DNA of 64,000 nucleotides from Lachnospiraceae bacterium (GTDB lineage Bacteria; Bacillota; Clostridia; Lachnospirales; Anaerotignaceae). A program made the translations under genes and the position numbers. Where the stretch lies: the NCBI GenBank assembly GCA_003543235.1, contig DPJA01000039.1, positions 124,001 to 188,000 of the forward strand, read 5' to 3'. Of this stretch, positions 17,804 to 26,696 are shown piece after piece (the first letter of the stretch is position 1; each line of letters begins with the position of its first letter). The notes under the pieces were generated by a model. It searched no databases and was not told where the DNA came from. It saw nothing but the letters and a program-made list of their open reading frames with translations.

Positions 17804-19486
17804 TTAAAATAATCCGCTAATTTTACCATCAACATCAACATCAATCTTTTCAGCCGCTGGAACTTTAGGAAGCCCCGGCATTTTCATAATTGTGCCTGTA
17901 AGTGCAACAATAAAACCTGCACCTGCAGAAATAGTCAAATCTCTGATAGTAATTCTAAACCCTGTAGGTCTGCCAAGAACCGTTGGGTCATCTGTTAAAG
18001 AATACTGGTTTTTAGCCATACAGATTGGCATATTCCCAAAGCCAAGTCTTTCAAATTCAGCAATAAGCTTATTAACCGCAGGAGCATAATCCACACCGTC
18101 AGCACCATATACTCTTTTACATATAGCTTCAATTTTTTCTTTGATTGTAGAGTTTGTATCATAAGCATAGGTGTGTTCTTTGCCTTCTTCAATAAGTTTT
18201 AAAACTTCTTCAGCAAGCTTGATACCACCGTCGCCGCCTTTAGACCATACTTCAGAAAGTGCTACATTCACACCAAGCTCGTTACATTTTTTAGCAACAA
18301 GTGTAAGCTCTGCTTCTGTATCTGTTGGGAAGGCATTAATTGCAACAACTGCTGGCAATCCGTAAACCTGAGTAACATTTTCAATGTGCTTAAGAAGGTT
18401 AGGAATACCTTTTTCAAGTGCTTCAAGGTTTTCGTCATTAAGGTCTGCCTTAGCAACTCCACCGTTATATTTTAACGCCTTAACAGTAGCAACAACAACA
18501 ACTGCCTTTGGTTTAAGACCAGATAAACGACATTTTATGTCAATAAACTTTTCTGCACCAAGGTCAGCACCAAACCCTGCTTCTGTCACAACATAGTCAG
18601 CAATTTTTGAAGCCATTTTTGTAGCAATAACGCTGTTACAGCCGTGAGCAATGTTAGCAAAAGGACCACCATGGATAAATGTAGGTGTACCTTCCAGTGT
18701 CTGTACAAGGTTTGGTTTTAGTGCATCTTTTAATAAAACCGCCATAGCACCCTGTGCATTTATCTGCCCGCACGTTACAGGCTCACCTTTTCTGTTGTAT
18801 GCTACAACCATTTTGGCAAGCTTTTCTTTCAAGTCAATAATATCGCTTGAAAGGCAAAATACAGCCATAATTTCAGAAGCAACAGTAATGTCGAAACCAT
18901 CCTGACGAGCAACGCCATCCATCTTAGAGCCAAGACCGTCTGTAATATTTCTAAGCTGCCTGTCGTTCATGTCAACGGCTCTTCTCCATGTAATTCTTTT
19001 AAGGTCAATGTCAAGCTCATTGCCTTGATGAATGTGGTTGTCAAGCATAGCTGCAAGAAGATTGTTAGCTGCACCAATAGCATGAAAATCGCCTGTAAAG
19101 TGAAGATTGATGTCTTCCATTGGTACTACCTGTGCATAGCCACCGCCAGCAGCACCGCCCTTAACACCAAAAACTGGTCCTAAAGAAGGCTCTCTTAAGG
19201 CAATCATAGTCTTTTTGCCCAATTTGTTAAGAGCATCTCCAAGACCAATGGTTGTGGTTGTTTTGCCTTCACCTGCTGGTGTTGGGTTGATAGCTGTTAC
19301 AAGAATAAGGTTTGCATCATCTTTACCGCTAAGGTCATTCTGTAAATATCTGTAGTCGATTTTTGCTTTATATTTGCCATAGTTTTCTACATATTTTTCA
19401 GGAATTTCAGCCTTATCTGCTATTTTGTTAATTACCTGCATTTCTGCCTTTTGAGCTATCTCGATATCAGATAAAAAATCTGCCAT
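17804..19486 (-). CDS. fhs: Formate-tetrahydrofolate ligase
   Basis: A 560-residue enzyme that makes 10-formyl-THF from formate, THF and ATP; full length for the family (about 556). The P-loop is TPAGEGKTTTTIGL (near residue 72) and REPSLGPVFGVKGGAAGGGYAQV is the signature that follows. KHGCN-type HGCNSVIATK and the C-terminal TISAGAGFIVALTG segment are present. It is the first gene of the fhs-folD-folT-fchA group and has GGAGG before the ATG. In anaerobic Clostridia it works in the methyl branch or in purine/formate metabolism; no acetyl-CoA synthase genes are in the window. Confidence 0.97.
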   Translation of the reverse strand: MADFLSDIEIAQKAEMQVINKIADKAEIPEKYVENYGKYKAKIDYRYLQNDLSGKDDANLILVTAINPTPAGEGKTTTTIGLGDALNKLGKKTMIALREPSLGPVFGVKGGAAGGGYAQVVPMEDINLHFTGDFHAIGAANNLLAAMLDNHIHQGNELDIDLKRITWRRAVDMNDRQLRNITDGLGSKMDGVARQDGFDITVASEIMAVFCLSSDIIDLKEKLAKMVVAYNRKGEPVTCGQINAQGAMAVLLKDALKPNLVQTLEGTPTFIHGGPFANIAHGCNSVIATKMASKIADYVVTEAGFGADLGAEKFIDIKCRLSGLKPKAVVVVATVKALKYNGGVAKADLNDENLEALEKGIPNLLKHIENVTQVYGLPAVVAINAFPTDTEAELTLVAKKCNELGVNVALSEVWSKGGDGGIKLAEEVLKLIEEGKEHTYAYDTNSTIKEKIEAICKRVYGADGVDYAPAVNKLIAEFERLGFGNMPICMAKNQYSLTDDPTVLGRPTGFRITIRDLTISAGAGFIVALTGTIMKMPGLPKVPAAEKIDVDVDGKISGLF

Positions 19487-19552
19487 TAATTTTGCCTCCT
19501 AAACTACAATCTGTTATTTATATATAAGTAATTTATCTTCCGTTAAAATAAT

Positions 19553-20383
19553 TTATTTAAGGTTCTCTATTCCTTCAATTTTTGCATTATATTGATAAGG
19601 TTCTGAAGGGAAAACTCTTTCGTTTGATTCCTTTACATATTCGTTATAAGCACCAATAACAATTGAGTGAAGGTCTACGTATTTCTTTACAAATTTTGGT
19701 ACCCACTCATTCATTCCAAGTAAGTCCTGTGCAACAAGCACCTGCATATCGCAGCCTGCACCAGCACCAATACCAACTGTAGGAATATTAGCTTTTTCTG
19801 TAATTGCATTTGCAACTACTGCTGGAATTCCCTCAAGCACCACCATAAATGCACCTGCTTCGGCAATTGCTCTTGCACTGTCAAGAAGCTCCTGTGCTGC
19901 CTCCAAGCTCTTACCTTGAACTTTAAAGCCACCCATCATTGCTACAGTTTGTGGTGTAAGCCCAATGTGCCCACAAACAGGAATTCCTGCGTTAACAATT
20001 GCTTTAATAATGGGTGCTACCTCTGTTCCGCCTTCAAGCTTAACACAGTCGCATCCACCCTCCATAAAAATTCTGTTAGCACTTCTAATAGCATCTTCAA
20101 TGCTGACATTGTAAGAACCAAAAGGCATATCACCAATTACAAAAGTATTAGGTGCACCTGCAACCACGTGTTTTGTGTGATAAATAATATCATCAAGTGT
20201 AACTCCCACAGTGCCGTTATAACCCATCATTGTCATACCCATTGAGTCACCTACAAGAATCATATCAATATCACTTTCATCAACCAATTTTGCATTTGTG
20301 TAGTCATAACAAGTAATCATTGTAGGAACTTTGTTTTTGCCCTTGCAAGCTAAAATATCAGGTACTGTAATTTTCTTTTTCAT
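19553..20383 (-). CDS. panB: 3-methyl-2-oxobutanoate hydroxymethyltransferase
   Basis: A 276-residue enzyme that transfers a hydroxymethyl group from methylene-THF to ketoisovalerate, the first step of pantothenate synthesis. Signature segments are ITCYDYTNAKLVDESDIDMILVGDSMGM, the metal/substrate region VIGDMPFGSY, and GHIGLTPQ. AGGAGG precedes the ATG at 20383. panC and panD are not adjacent, but two pantothenate-kinase-like genes lie 6 kb away. The gene uses the C1 donor made by the cluster just downstream. Confidence 0.96.
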   Translation of the reverse strand: MKKKITVPDILACKGKNKVPTMITCYDYTNAKLVDESDIDMILVGDSMGMTMMGYNGTVGVTLDDIIYHTKHVVAGAPNTFVIGDMPFGSYNVSIEDAIRSANRIFMEGGCDCVKLEGGTEVAPIIKAIVNAGIPVCGHIGLTPQTVAMMGGFKVQGKSLEAAQELLDSARAIAEAGAFMVVLEGIPAVVANAITEKANIPTVGIGAGAGCDMQVLVAQDLLGMNEWVPKFVKKYVDLHSIVIGAYNEYVKESNERVFPSEPYQYNAKIEGIENLK

Positions 20384-20575
20384 TGTATTACTCCTCCTTT
20401 TGGTATCTTATCCAATTTCGTAGTTAAAATCACTAACAGCATATTATTATAGCAAAAAACGTGATGAAAGTACAATTTTTGCAGTAATGTCACCACACAA
20501 AAATATTGATTGGTTCTTCACTATATTATATACAACATGAACAATGCTTTTCATGGAAACTGATTTCTAGCAAAG

Positions 20576-21460
20576 TCATTCCCCATCGTTGTGTATTTTC
20601 ATTTCCATGGTAGCAAGCCTTGAGGCTTCCATAGCTTTCAAGGCGTGTCCCTCATCTGCTCTTGTACTTATAATAATGAACAGCATATCCATAATTACAA
20701 GCTGAACAAGACGGCTTACAAGGGCATCAGTGTAGTATGCCGAGTCATTTGTAGAGCTAAATATACATAAATCTGCAAGCTTAGCTAAATCACTGTTCAT
20801 ATAACTGGTAATGCCTAAAACCTTTGTACCTTTCTTCTGGGCAAGTCTGCCGCACTCCAAAACTTCCTTGCTTTCGCCTTCGTGTGATATAAGTATAAGC
20901 AAATCGTCAGCCGTAAGCTGGGAGGCATGGATAAGTGCAATGTGGGAATTACTTTCGTTAATTACATTTTTTCCGCTACGCAAAAACTTGTGGTAAACAT
21001 CCGTAGCAATGACGCCAGAACCACCTGCACCAAAAAACATAATTCGGTGTGCTTTTTCAATAAGATTGGTGGCAGCGGTTATCTTATCTAAATCCACCAA
21101 TTTACTTATATCTCTTATGGCAGATGACGCAATAGAAATAACCTTTTGTTTTACTTCTACAATGCTGTCATCGCTTTTAATATCCTGATAATCTTTTTCA
21201 GGTTCTTCACTTTCTGCAACATCCTGCCTAGATAAATCCTGTGCCATATCAAGGCGAAAATCTTGATATGAAGTATAATCCAGCTTATTAATAAATCTAA
21301 TTATAGTTGTTTCACTTAAACTGCATTCTTTCCCCAATTCGCTCAATGTCATTCGCACACATTTATTTCTATTTTCAAGAATATAGTTTGCAACAAGCTT
21401 TTGATTTTTGGAAAGAGTGTTATATTTCACCCTTATCTCCGTAAACAAATCTTTTCCCAA
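20576..21460 (-). CDS. RpiR-family transcriptional regulator (HTH + SIS domain)
   Basis: A 294-residue regulator. The N-terminal HTH_6 domain covers about residues 1-77 (SKNQKLVANYILEN, TLSELGKECSLSETTIIRFI). The SIS sugar-phosphate-binding domain covers about 125-265 (IMFFGAGGSGVIATD, LLILISHEGESKEVLECG). Such proteins usually sense phosphosugars and regulate nearby sugar genes. No sugar gene is adjacent, so the target is unclear. The start is TTG at 21460 behind GGAGGAG. About 190 bases to panB and about 350 to lysS make it a separate transcription unit. Confidence 0.88.
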   Translation of the reverse strand: MGKDLFTEIRVKYNTLSKNQKLVANYILENRNKCVRMTLSELGKECSLSETTIIRFINKLDYTSYQDFRLDMAQDLSRQDVAESEEPEKDYQDIKSDDSIVEVKQKVISIASSAIRDISKLVDLDKITAATNLIEKAHRIMFFGAGGSGVIATDVYHKFLRSGKNVINESNSHIALIHASQLTADDLLILISHEGESKEVLECGRLAQKKGTKVLGITSYMNSDLAKLADLCIFSSTNDSAYYTDALVSRLVQLVIMDMLFIIISTRADEGHALKAMEASRLATMEMKIHNDGE

Positions 21461-21714
21461 AGCACTCTCCTCCGAAGGTTCTATTTCATTTGTTAGTTTT
21501 TTTCATTTTATCATACTTGCTTAAAATAATATAGTATAGAAAATACTATTTTTTCAAAACATCTCTTTCAATTCATTATATTCGTAGTTTTTTAACCTAA
21601 GGTTTATAACTATGGTAGTTTTTTAATACATATATTATATACCCTTTTTTTAGTAAATACTCTGCAACTCCATGGGTCATTCTGTTAACCATAAACCCTG
21701 TATTTTTATGCAAT

Positions 21715-21746
21715 AAAATAAGGGGCAAATTAAATTGCCCCTTTGA
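21715..21746 (-). terminator. Terminator after lysS
   Basis: Minus-strand AAAGGGGCAATTTAATTTGCCCCTTATTTTATT, a perfect GGGGCAA/TTGCCCC hairpin. The rest of the 348-base gap (21461-21809) is AT-rich and holds the RpiR-gene promoter region; I see no other feature there. Confidence 0.85.
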
Positions 21747-21809
21747 TATTTATTGTATTAAATACTTTTTAAAATCAGCTATAGAAATGCTGCTTTTATA
21801 ATCTCTATT

Positions 21810-23318
21810 TTACTGTAATGGCTTCATTGTAGGGAAAAGAATTACATCCCTAATGGATACAGCTTCTGTAAGCAACATTACAAATCTGTCAATACCTATG
21901 CCAAGTCCTCCTGTTGGAGGCATACCATATTCAAGAGCACACATAAAGTCTTCGTCAATCATGTTGGCTTCGTCGTCGCCTGCGGCACGCATAGCCTCCT
22001 GATGCTCAAATCTCTTTCTCTGGTCAATAGGGTCATTAAGCTCACTGTACGCATTACCATACTCACGTCCTACAATAAAAAGTTCAAATCGCTCTGTATA
22101 TTCAGGCTTAGTTGGCTTTCTTTTTGTAAGTGGAGAAATTTCAACAGGATAATCAATAATAAATGTAGGCTGAACAAGGTTCTTTTCAACAAATTCTTCA
22201 AAGAAAAGGTTAAGAATATCACCTTTTTCATGACGTGCCTCAAATTCTATATGTTTTTCCTTAGCAATAGCTTTAGCCTCTGCAGTATCTTTAATTTCGT
22301 CAAAGTCTACACCAGCAAACTGTTTAACTGCATCCACCATAGTAATTCTTGCAAAAGGTTTTTCAAAGTCAATTTCATAACCACCGTAGTTAACTGTCAT
22401 TTTGCCGTTAACTGCCTGTGCTACCTGCCTAAACATTCCCTCTGTAATATCCATCATACCGTTGTAGTCAGTATATGCCTGATAAAGTTCCATCAAAGTA
22501 AATTCTGGATTATGTCTTACAGATACACCCTCGTTTCTAAATACACGGCCAATTTCATAAACTCTTTCAAATCCACCTACAATAAGTCTTTTAAGTGGAA
22601 GCTCAAGAGCAATACGGCAGTACATATCAATATCCAGTGCATTATGATGTGTAATGAAAGGTCTTGCAGATGCTCCACCCGCAATTGTTTGCAATACAGG
22701 TGTTTCAACCTCAAGGAAGCCCCTTGTGTCAAGGAAATTTCTTATTTCTCTTATTATTGCAGAGCGTTTTAAGAAAACATCTTTAACTTCTGGATTAACA
22801 ATAAGGTCCATATATCTTTGGCGGTATCTTAATTCTTGGTCTTTAAGGCCATGGAATTTTTCTGGCAAAATCTGAAGGCTTTTGCTAAGAAGCACTACTT
22901 CTGTGGCATGAACTGAAATTTCACCCATTTTTGTTGTAAAAACAGTGCCTTTCAAGCCAACAATATCACCAATGTCATATTTTTTAAAATCTGCATAGCT
23001 TTGTTCACCAATATCGTTACGGCTAACATATGCCTGCATTTTTCCATCTCTGTCTTGAATATTGCAAAAACTTGCTTTGCCCATAATACGTTTTGCCATA
23101 AGACGGCCAGCAATGGTTACTTCCTTGCCCTCAAGCTCCGCATAATTTTCAACTATGTCAAGGCTATGTTTGTCCACAGGATATTTAACTATCTCAAAAG
23201 GATCTCTTCCCTCTTCCTGCAATTTATCAAGCTTTTCTCTTCTTACCTTCAAAAGTTCGCTAAGTTCTTCCTGACTTACCTGAACTTCCACTGGCTCATC
23301 ATTTGTGTTCTGTGCCAC
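21810..23318 (-). CDS. lysS: Lysyl-tRNA synthetase, class II
   Basis: A 502-residue class II synthetase for tRNA-Lys. The OB-fold anticodon domain lies at about residues 65-160 (VTIAGRLMAKRIMGKASF). Motif 2 is FERVYEIGRVFRNEGVS and motif 3 is GMPPTGGLGIGIDRFVMLL. The longer in-frame reading from 23357 would overlap the end of greA; the GTG at 23318 with AAGGAGGA seven bases upstream is the natural start. It is cotranscribed with greA (13-base gap), a common clostridial arrangement. Confidence 0.98.
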   Translation of the reverse strand: MAQNTNDEPVEVQVSQEELSELLKVRREKLDKLQEEGRDPFEIVKYPVDKHSLDIVENYAELEGKEVTIAGRLMAKRIMGKASFCNIQDRDGKMQAYVSRNDIGEQSYADFKKYDIGDIVGLKGTVFTTKMGEISVHATEVVLLSKSLQILPEKFHGLKDQELRYRQRYMDLIVNPEVKDVFLKRSAIIREIRNFLDTRGFLEVETPVLQTIAGGASARPFITHHNALDIDMYCRIALELPLKRLIVGGFERVYEIGRVFRNEGVSVRHNPEFTLMELYQAYTDYNGMMDITEGMFRQVAQAVNGKMTVNYGGYEIDFEKPFARITMVDAVKQFAGVDFDEIKDTAEAKAIAKEKHIEFEARHEKGDILNLFFEEFVEKNLVQPTFIIDYPVEISPLTKRKPTKPEYTERFELFIVGREYGNAYSELNDPIDQRKRFEHQEAMRAAGDDEANMIDEDFMCALEYGMPPTGGLGIGIDRFVMLLTEAVSIRDVILFPTMKPLQ

Positions 23319-23331
23319 CTTTGGTTCCTCC

Positions 23332-23817
23332 TTATTTGTTACCGTTGAGTATCTCAATTACCTTAAACTCTATTGCTCCTTCAGGAGCTTCAATGATTAT
23401 TTTTTCGCCTGTTCTGTGACCCAAAAGCCCCATGCCAACAGGTGATTCGTTGGATATTTTACCATCCATAGGGTCAGCCTCAGCCGAACCAACAATTGTA
23501 TAATCAACCTCTTCATCAAACTCTACATCAAAAAGTCTAACAGTACAGCCTACGCTGATAACATCTTTACTAACTTCTTCTTCATCAATAACTTCTGCAT
23601 TACGAAGCATTTTCTCAAGAATAACAATTCTTGACTCAATTTCTGCCTGTTCCTCTTTGGCGGAGTCATATTCAGCATTTTCGGATAAATCTCCCTGTCC
23701 TCTGGCCTCTTTAATCTTCTCAGCCACATCTTTTCTTCTAACAGTTTTTAACTCTTCAAGTTCCTCTTCTCTTTTCTTGAGGCCTTCATATGTCAAAACG
23801 ACTTTCTTTTCTGACAT
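23332..23817 (-). CDS. greA: Transcription elongation factor GreA
   Basis: A 161-residue protein that rescues backtracked RNA polymerase by stimulating transcript cleavage. The N-terminal coiled coil (residues ~1-75) bears the acidic tip GDLSENAEYDSAKEEQ, and the C-terminal FKBP-like domain ends with MGLLGHRTGEKIIIEAPEG. A longer reading from 23862 is rejected: the ATG at 23817 has GGGAG upstream and gives the standard start MSEKKVVLTYEG. Confidence 0.97.
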   Translation of the reverse strand: MSEKKVVLTYEGLKKREEELEELKTVRRKDVAEKIKEARGQGDLSENAEYDSAKEEQAEIESRIVILEKMLRNAEVIDEEEVSKDVISVGCTVRLFDVEFDEEVDYTIVGSAEADPMDGKISNESPVGMGLLGHRTGEKIIIEAPEGAIEFKVIEILNGNK

Positions 23818-23856
23818 TCGCTCCACTCCCTTTTTATTCTGACTGTCAAATATAAG

Positions 23857-23885
23857 GAACACCCTGATTTACAGAGTGTTCTCCT
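23857..23885 (-). terminator. Probable terminator before greA
   Basis: Minus-strand AACACTCT pairs with AGGGTGTT around GTAAATC, followed by a weak T-rich tract. It lies after the unknown gene 23924-24829 and suggests that greA-lysS has its own promoter. Confidence 0.5.
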
Positions 23886-23923
23886 AAGCGTTTATGAAAT
23901 TATACCCTACCAACCCACTATTG

Positions 23924-24829
23924 TCAACGCTTTATCTGTTTTAAAACTATCTGAGGTTTGTGTATGTAACCCAGTATTTTCTTGGCCTCCATAGGTGAAC
24001 ATACTCCCTTCATTGCATCATGGACGTCACTATTTTTTGTAAATAAAAGGGCTTCAATTGCACGGGCATTGGTTTCCTCGTCCTTAACCGTTGCTGTAAA
24101 ATTGGTTACAAAAAACATATCCGTACGTTTTTGTATCATACGTGCCACCTTTGCCAAATATCCAGAAGCCTCAATAAACACACTTTCCTTTTTAAAGGCA
24201 TAATCATAGTTATCCATATCCGAACTACAATTTATTATAACATCACCTTCAACCATACACTTATTTTTTGGGCTTGAAAAACATTCAATAACCAATCCCG
24301 TTTCCTCATAAATTGAATTTATTACATCTGAAAGTATCTTCTTGCGGCAGGTGTAAATACACAGATGATTTACCTCAGCTTTTATTGCCTCAAGGACTGC
24401 GATAGTGTTAAAGTTATATCCATCTATAAGCACTACCTCCGCTGTTGAAAGGTCTATATCTTTTATGTCCGCAGCCATTTTAAGCAGTTGGTCTGCAAAA
24501 ATTGCATTTGCCAACGCACCATTTGCCTCCATAAATCCAAGTGGAAAAGCAATATTATCGGGGTTTATTATAACCTTTATATCTTTTTCCATAATCATTG
24601 CACAGGCTTTTTTTATTACCCTAACACGAAGTGCCGAATTATCTTCGTTTTTTGTAATAGGTAAAGTAATTTTCAAGCCATCCTCATCCAGCATAGTTAC
24701 CTCTTCAGTTTTAAGAGGAACAAAAGCCGTTAGATATTTAGTTTTTAAAGGCTTTGGTAATTTCTGTGCAAATCCGCTTATCCATAGGCTTTCATCGTCT
24801 TTAATATACCCAATTTCAGCAAATTTCAT
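23924..24829 (-). CDS. Conserved-looking protein of unknown function (301 aa)
   Basis: I do not recognise this family. The 301-residue product is soluble, with no signal peptide or membrane segment. The middle (about residues 125-215) alternates hydrophobic strands and helices in a Rossmann-like way (AEVVLIDGYNFNTIAVLEAI, LCIYTCRKKILSDVINS, GDVIINCSSDMD), reminiscent of the nucleotide-binding half of shikimate-dehydrogenase-like folds, but it lacks a clear GxGxxG loop. Codon use and base composition match the neighbours. It sits between dusB and greA, flanked by hairpins, so it may be a single-gene unit. The ATG at 24829 is followed by KFAEIGYIKDD. An enzyme without a bound cofactor or a degenerate dehydrogenase are both possible. 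Confidence 0.7.
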   Translation of the reverse strand: MKFAEIGYIKDDESLWISGFAQKLPKPLKTKYLTAFVPLKTEEVTMLDEDGLKITLPITKNEDNSALRVRVIKKACAMIMEKDIKVIINPDNIAFPLGFMEANGALANAIFADQLLKMAADIKDIDLSTAEVVLIDGYNFNTIAVLEAIKAEVNHLCIYTCRKKILSDVINSIYEETGLVIECFSSPKNKCMVEGDVIINCSSDMDNYDYAFKKESVFIEASGYLAKVARMIQKRTDMFFVTNFTATVKDEETNARAIEALLFTKNSDVHDAMKGVCSPMEAKKILGYIHKPQIVLKQIKR

Positions 24830-24924
24830 TTAAGCACTTCCCATACAGTTTTAAAACATATATATGCTTTTTTTCAAACAAAAAGACCTCGGGAATACCC
24901 AAAGCCTTTAATTTATTAATCAAA

Positions 24925-24957
24925 AAGGTCTACCAGCGTGACCTTTTTACAAAATAT
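24925..24957 (-). terminator. Terminator after dusB
   Basis: Minus-strand AAAAAGGTCACGCTGGTAGACCTTTTTGA: AAAAGGTC pairs with GACCTTTT, with a T run, six bases downstream of the dusB stop. Confidence 0.75.
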
Positions 24958-24962
24958 TTTCC

Positions 24963-25919
24963 TTATAAATAATACTGTTTTATCAATGCTTCAATCTCCT
25001 GAAAACTAGTTGCGGTGTTTATCTTTCCACGCATCTCCGCTGCACCCTTCATACCCTTTGTATAGTCAGATAAATGCCTACGCATCTCTCTAACTCCTGT
25101 GTATTCACCTTTATAGTCAATAAGCATTTTTGCATGACGAAGTGCCATCTTTGCACGTTCTTCACTTGTTGGTTCAGGCAGAAGTTCACCTGTTTCAAGG
25201 TAGTGTATAATACGCTTAAATATCCATGGATTTCCTTGCGAACCTCTTCCTACCATAATAGCATCACAGTTTGTATGGTTTATTATTGCCTTGGCATCCT
25301 GTGGAGTAAATATGTCACCATTTCCAATAACAGGTATATCCACAGCCGCCTTTACTTCCTTAATAATATTCCAGTCTGCCGTGCCTCTATAGTATTGTTC
25401 ACGTGTCCTTCCATGAACAGCCACTGCCGCCGCACCGTTTTTTTCTGCCATTTTAGCAATCTCAACGGCATTAACACAGTTGTCGTCAAAGCCTTTTCTA
25501 AACTTAATTGTTACTGGCTTTTTTTGAACACTTACAAGGGCATTAACTATTTCGCCCACCAGTTCAGGTGTTTTCATTAATGCACTGCCCTCTCCGTTAC
25601 GTACTATCTTTGGTGCAGGACACCCCATATTAACATCAATAATATCTATAGGTGCATCCTCAAGTGTTTTTGCCATTTCTGCCATAATTTCTGGGTCACT
25701 TCCAAAAATCTGTAACGCCACAGGTCTTTCCCGTTGGTCAACTTCTAGCATTTTGCCAGTATTTTTGCTTTGGTAAAACATACCCTTGGCACTAACCATT
25801 TCGCTGTATACCAACCCACAGCCCATCTCTTTGCACAAAATACGAAACGGCATATCCGTAACTCCTGCCATGGGTGCAAGAAACACATTGTTTTCAAGTT
25901 CTAAATTTCCAATTTTCAT
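24963..25919 (-). CDS. dusB: tRNA-dihydrouridine synthase B
   Basis: A 318-residue FMN enzyme that reduces uridine in the tRNA D-loop. It has APMAGVTDMPFR at the start of the TIM barrel, the FMN segment VALQIFGSDPE, the catalytic Cys in INMGCPAPKI (here VNMGCPAPK), HGRTREQYYRG, and GNGDIFTPQDAK. The ATG at 25919 is three bases after the stop of the downstream coaX copy, so the two are coupled. The position after coaX and before greA-lysS is common in clostridia. Confidence 0.96.
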   Translation of the reverse strand: MKIGNLELENNVFLAPMAGVTDMPFRILCKEMGCGLVYSEMVSAKGMFYQSKNTGKMLEVDQRERPVALQIFGSDPEIMAEMAKTLEDAPIDIIDVNMGCPAPKIVRNGEGSALMKTPELVGEIVNALVSVQKKPVTIKFRKGFDDNCVNAVEIAKMAEKNGAAAVAVHGRTREQYYRGTADWNIIKEVKAAVDIPVIGNGDIFTPQDAKAIINHTNCDAIMVGRGSQGNPWIFKRIIHYLETGELLPEPTSEERAKMALRHAKMLIDYKGEYTGVREMRRHLSDYTKGMKGAAEMRGKINTATSFQEIEALIKQYYL

Positions 25920-25922
25920 AAA

Positions 25923-26696
25923 TTAAAGTCCTTTATTTTTCTCGTAAATAATTTTAAGCCCCTTAAGGGTAAGAATTGGGTCGCAAATATCAAAAATTTT
26001 ATTATCTGGGTCTATTATTTTTGCCAACCCACCTGTTGCAACAACCTTTGCATTAGGTATATTCAATTCTTTTTTAAGGGTTTCTATTATATGTATAGTT
26101 TCCCCTATACGCCCTGCAACAATACCTATCTGCAAACTGCTTATGGTATCCTTTGCCAAAAAGGTTTGTGGAGCAACCAACTCTACCTTAGGTAGCTGTG
26201 CACTTCGTTGATACAATGCTTCTGCACATATTTTAACCCCAGCAGAAATAAAGCCTGTTATAAACTCGCCTTTTTCATTAACCACATCAAAGGTGTTTGC
26301 CGTGCCATAGTCTATAACTATAGCTGGTGTTCCATACAATTCCTTTGCTGCCACTAAGTCTATAACTCTGTCAACGCCTGCTGTTTTTGGGTCATCCCTA
26401 ACAATAACCAAATCCAGCTTCATATCTGCACTTACAATCATAGGCTCAATGCCAATATATTTGTTTATGCTGTGTGTAAGAGAATACATAATATTAGGCA
26501 CAACCGACCCTATTATTACACCTTCCACATTTTTTATATCCTTGCCTTCGTCTTCAAAAAACGAACGTATTGTAATTCCTATTTCATCGGCAGTTTTAGC
26601 CATTTCTGTAGACATACGCCATGTGCTTATAAGCTCATCACCCTCATAAAGACCAAACACCATATTAGTATTTCCAACATCAATTACCAGAACCAT
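25923..26696 (-). CDS. coaX: Type III pantothenate kinase (copy nearest dusB)
   Basis: A 257-residue CoaX-type kinase that phosphorylates pantothenate in the first step of CoA synthesis. Phosphate-1 motif DVGNT is at residues 6-10, the pantothenate-binding G-x-D-R is GVDR (107-110), and phosphate-2 DYGTANTFD starts at 129. The start is the ATG at 26696, six bases after AGGAGG, which removes 12 residues from the longest reading and overlaps the upstream copy by 17 bases. Compared with the other copy, it keeps the usual D-Y/F-G-T motif but has SAGV where APG is usual. It is the better candidate for the active enzyme. Confidence 0.93.
   Translation of the reverse strand: MVLVIDVGNTNMVFGLYEGDELISTWRMSTEMAKTADEIGITIRSFFEDEGKDIKNVEGVIIGSVVPNIMYSLTHSINKYIGIEPMIVSADMKLDLVIVRDDPKTAGVDRVIDLVAAKELYGTPAIVIDYGTANTFDVVNEKGEFITGFISAGVKICAEALYQRSAQLPKVELVAPQTFLAKDTISSLQIGIVAGRIGETIHIIETLKKELNIPNAKVVATGGLAKIIDPDNKIFDICDPILTLKGLKIIYEKNKGL

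Noticed and set aside
21560..21630. GTAGTTTTTTAA repeated about 40 bases apart before the RpiR gene
   Set aside because: Short and AT-rich; no symmetry or link to a known operator.
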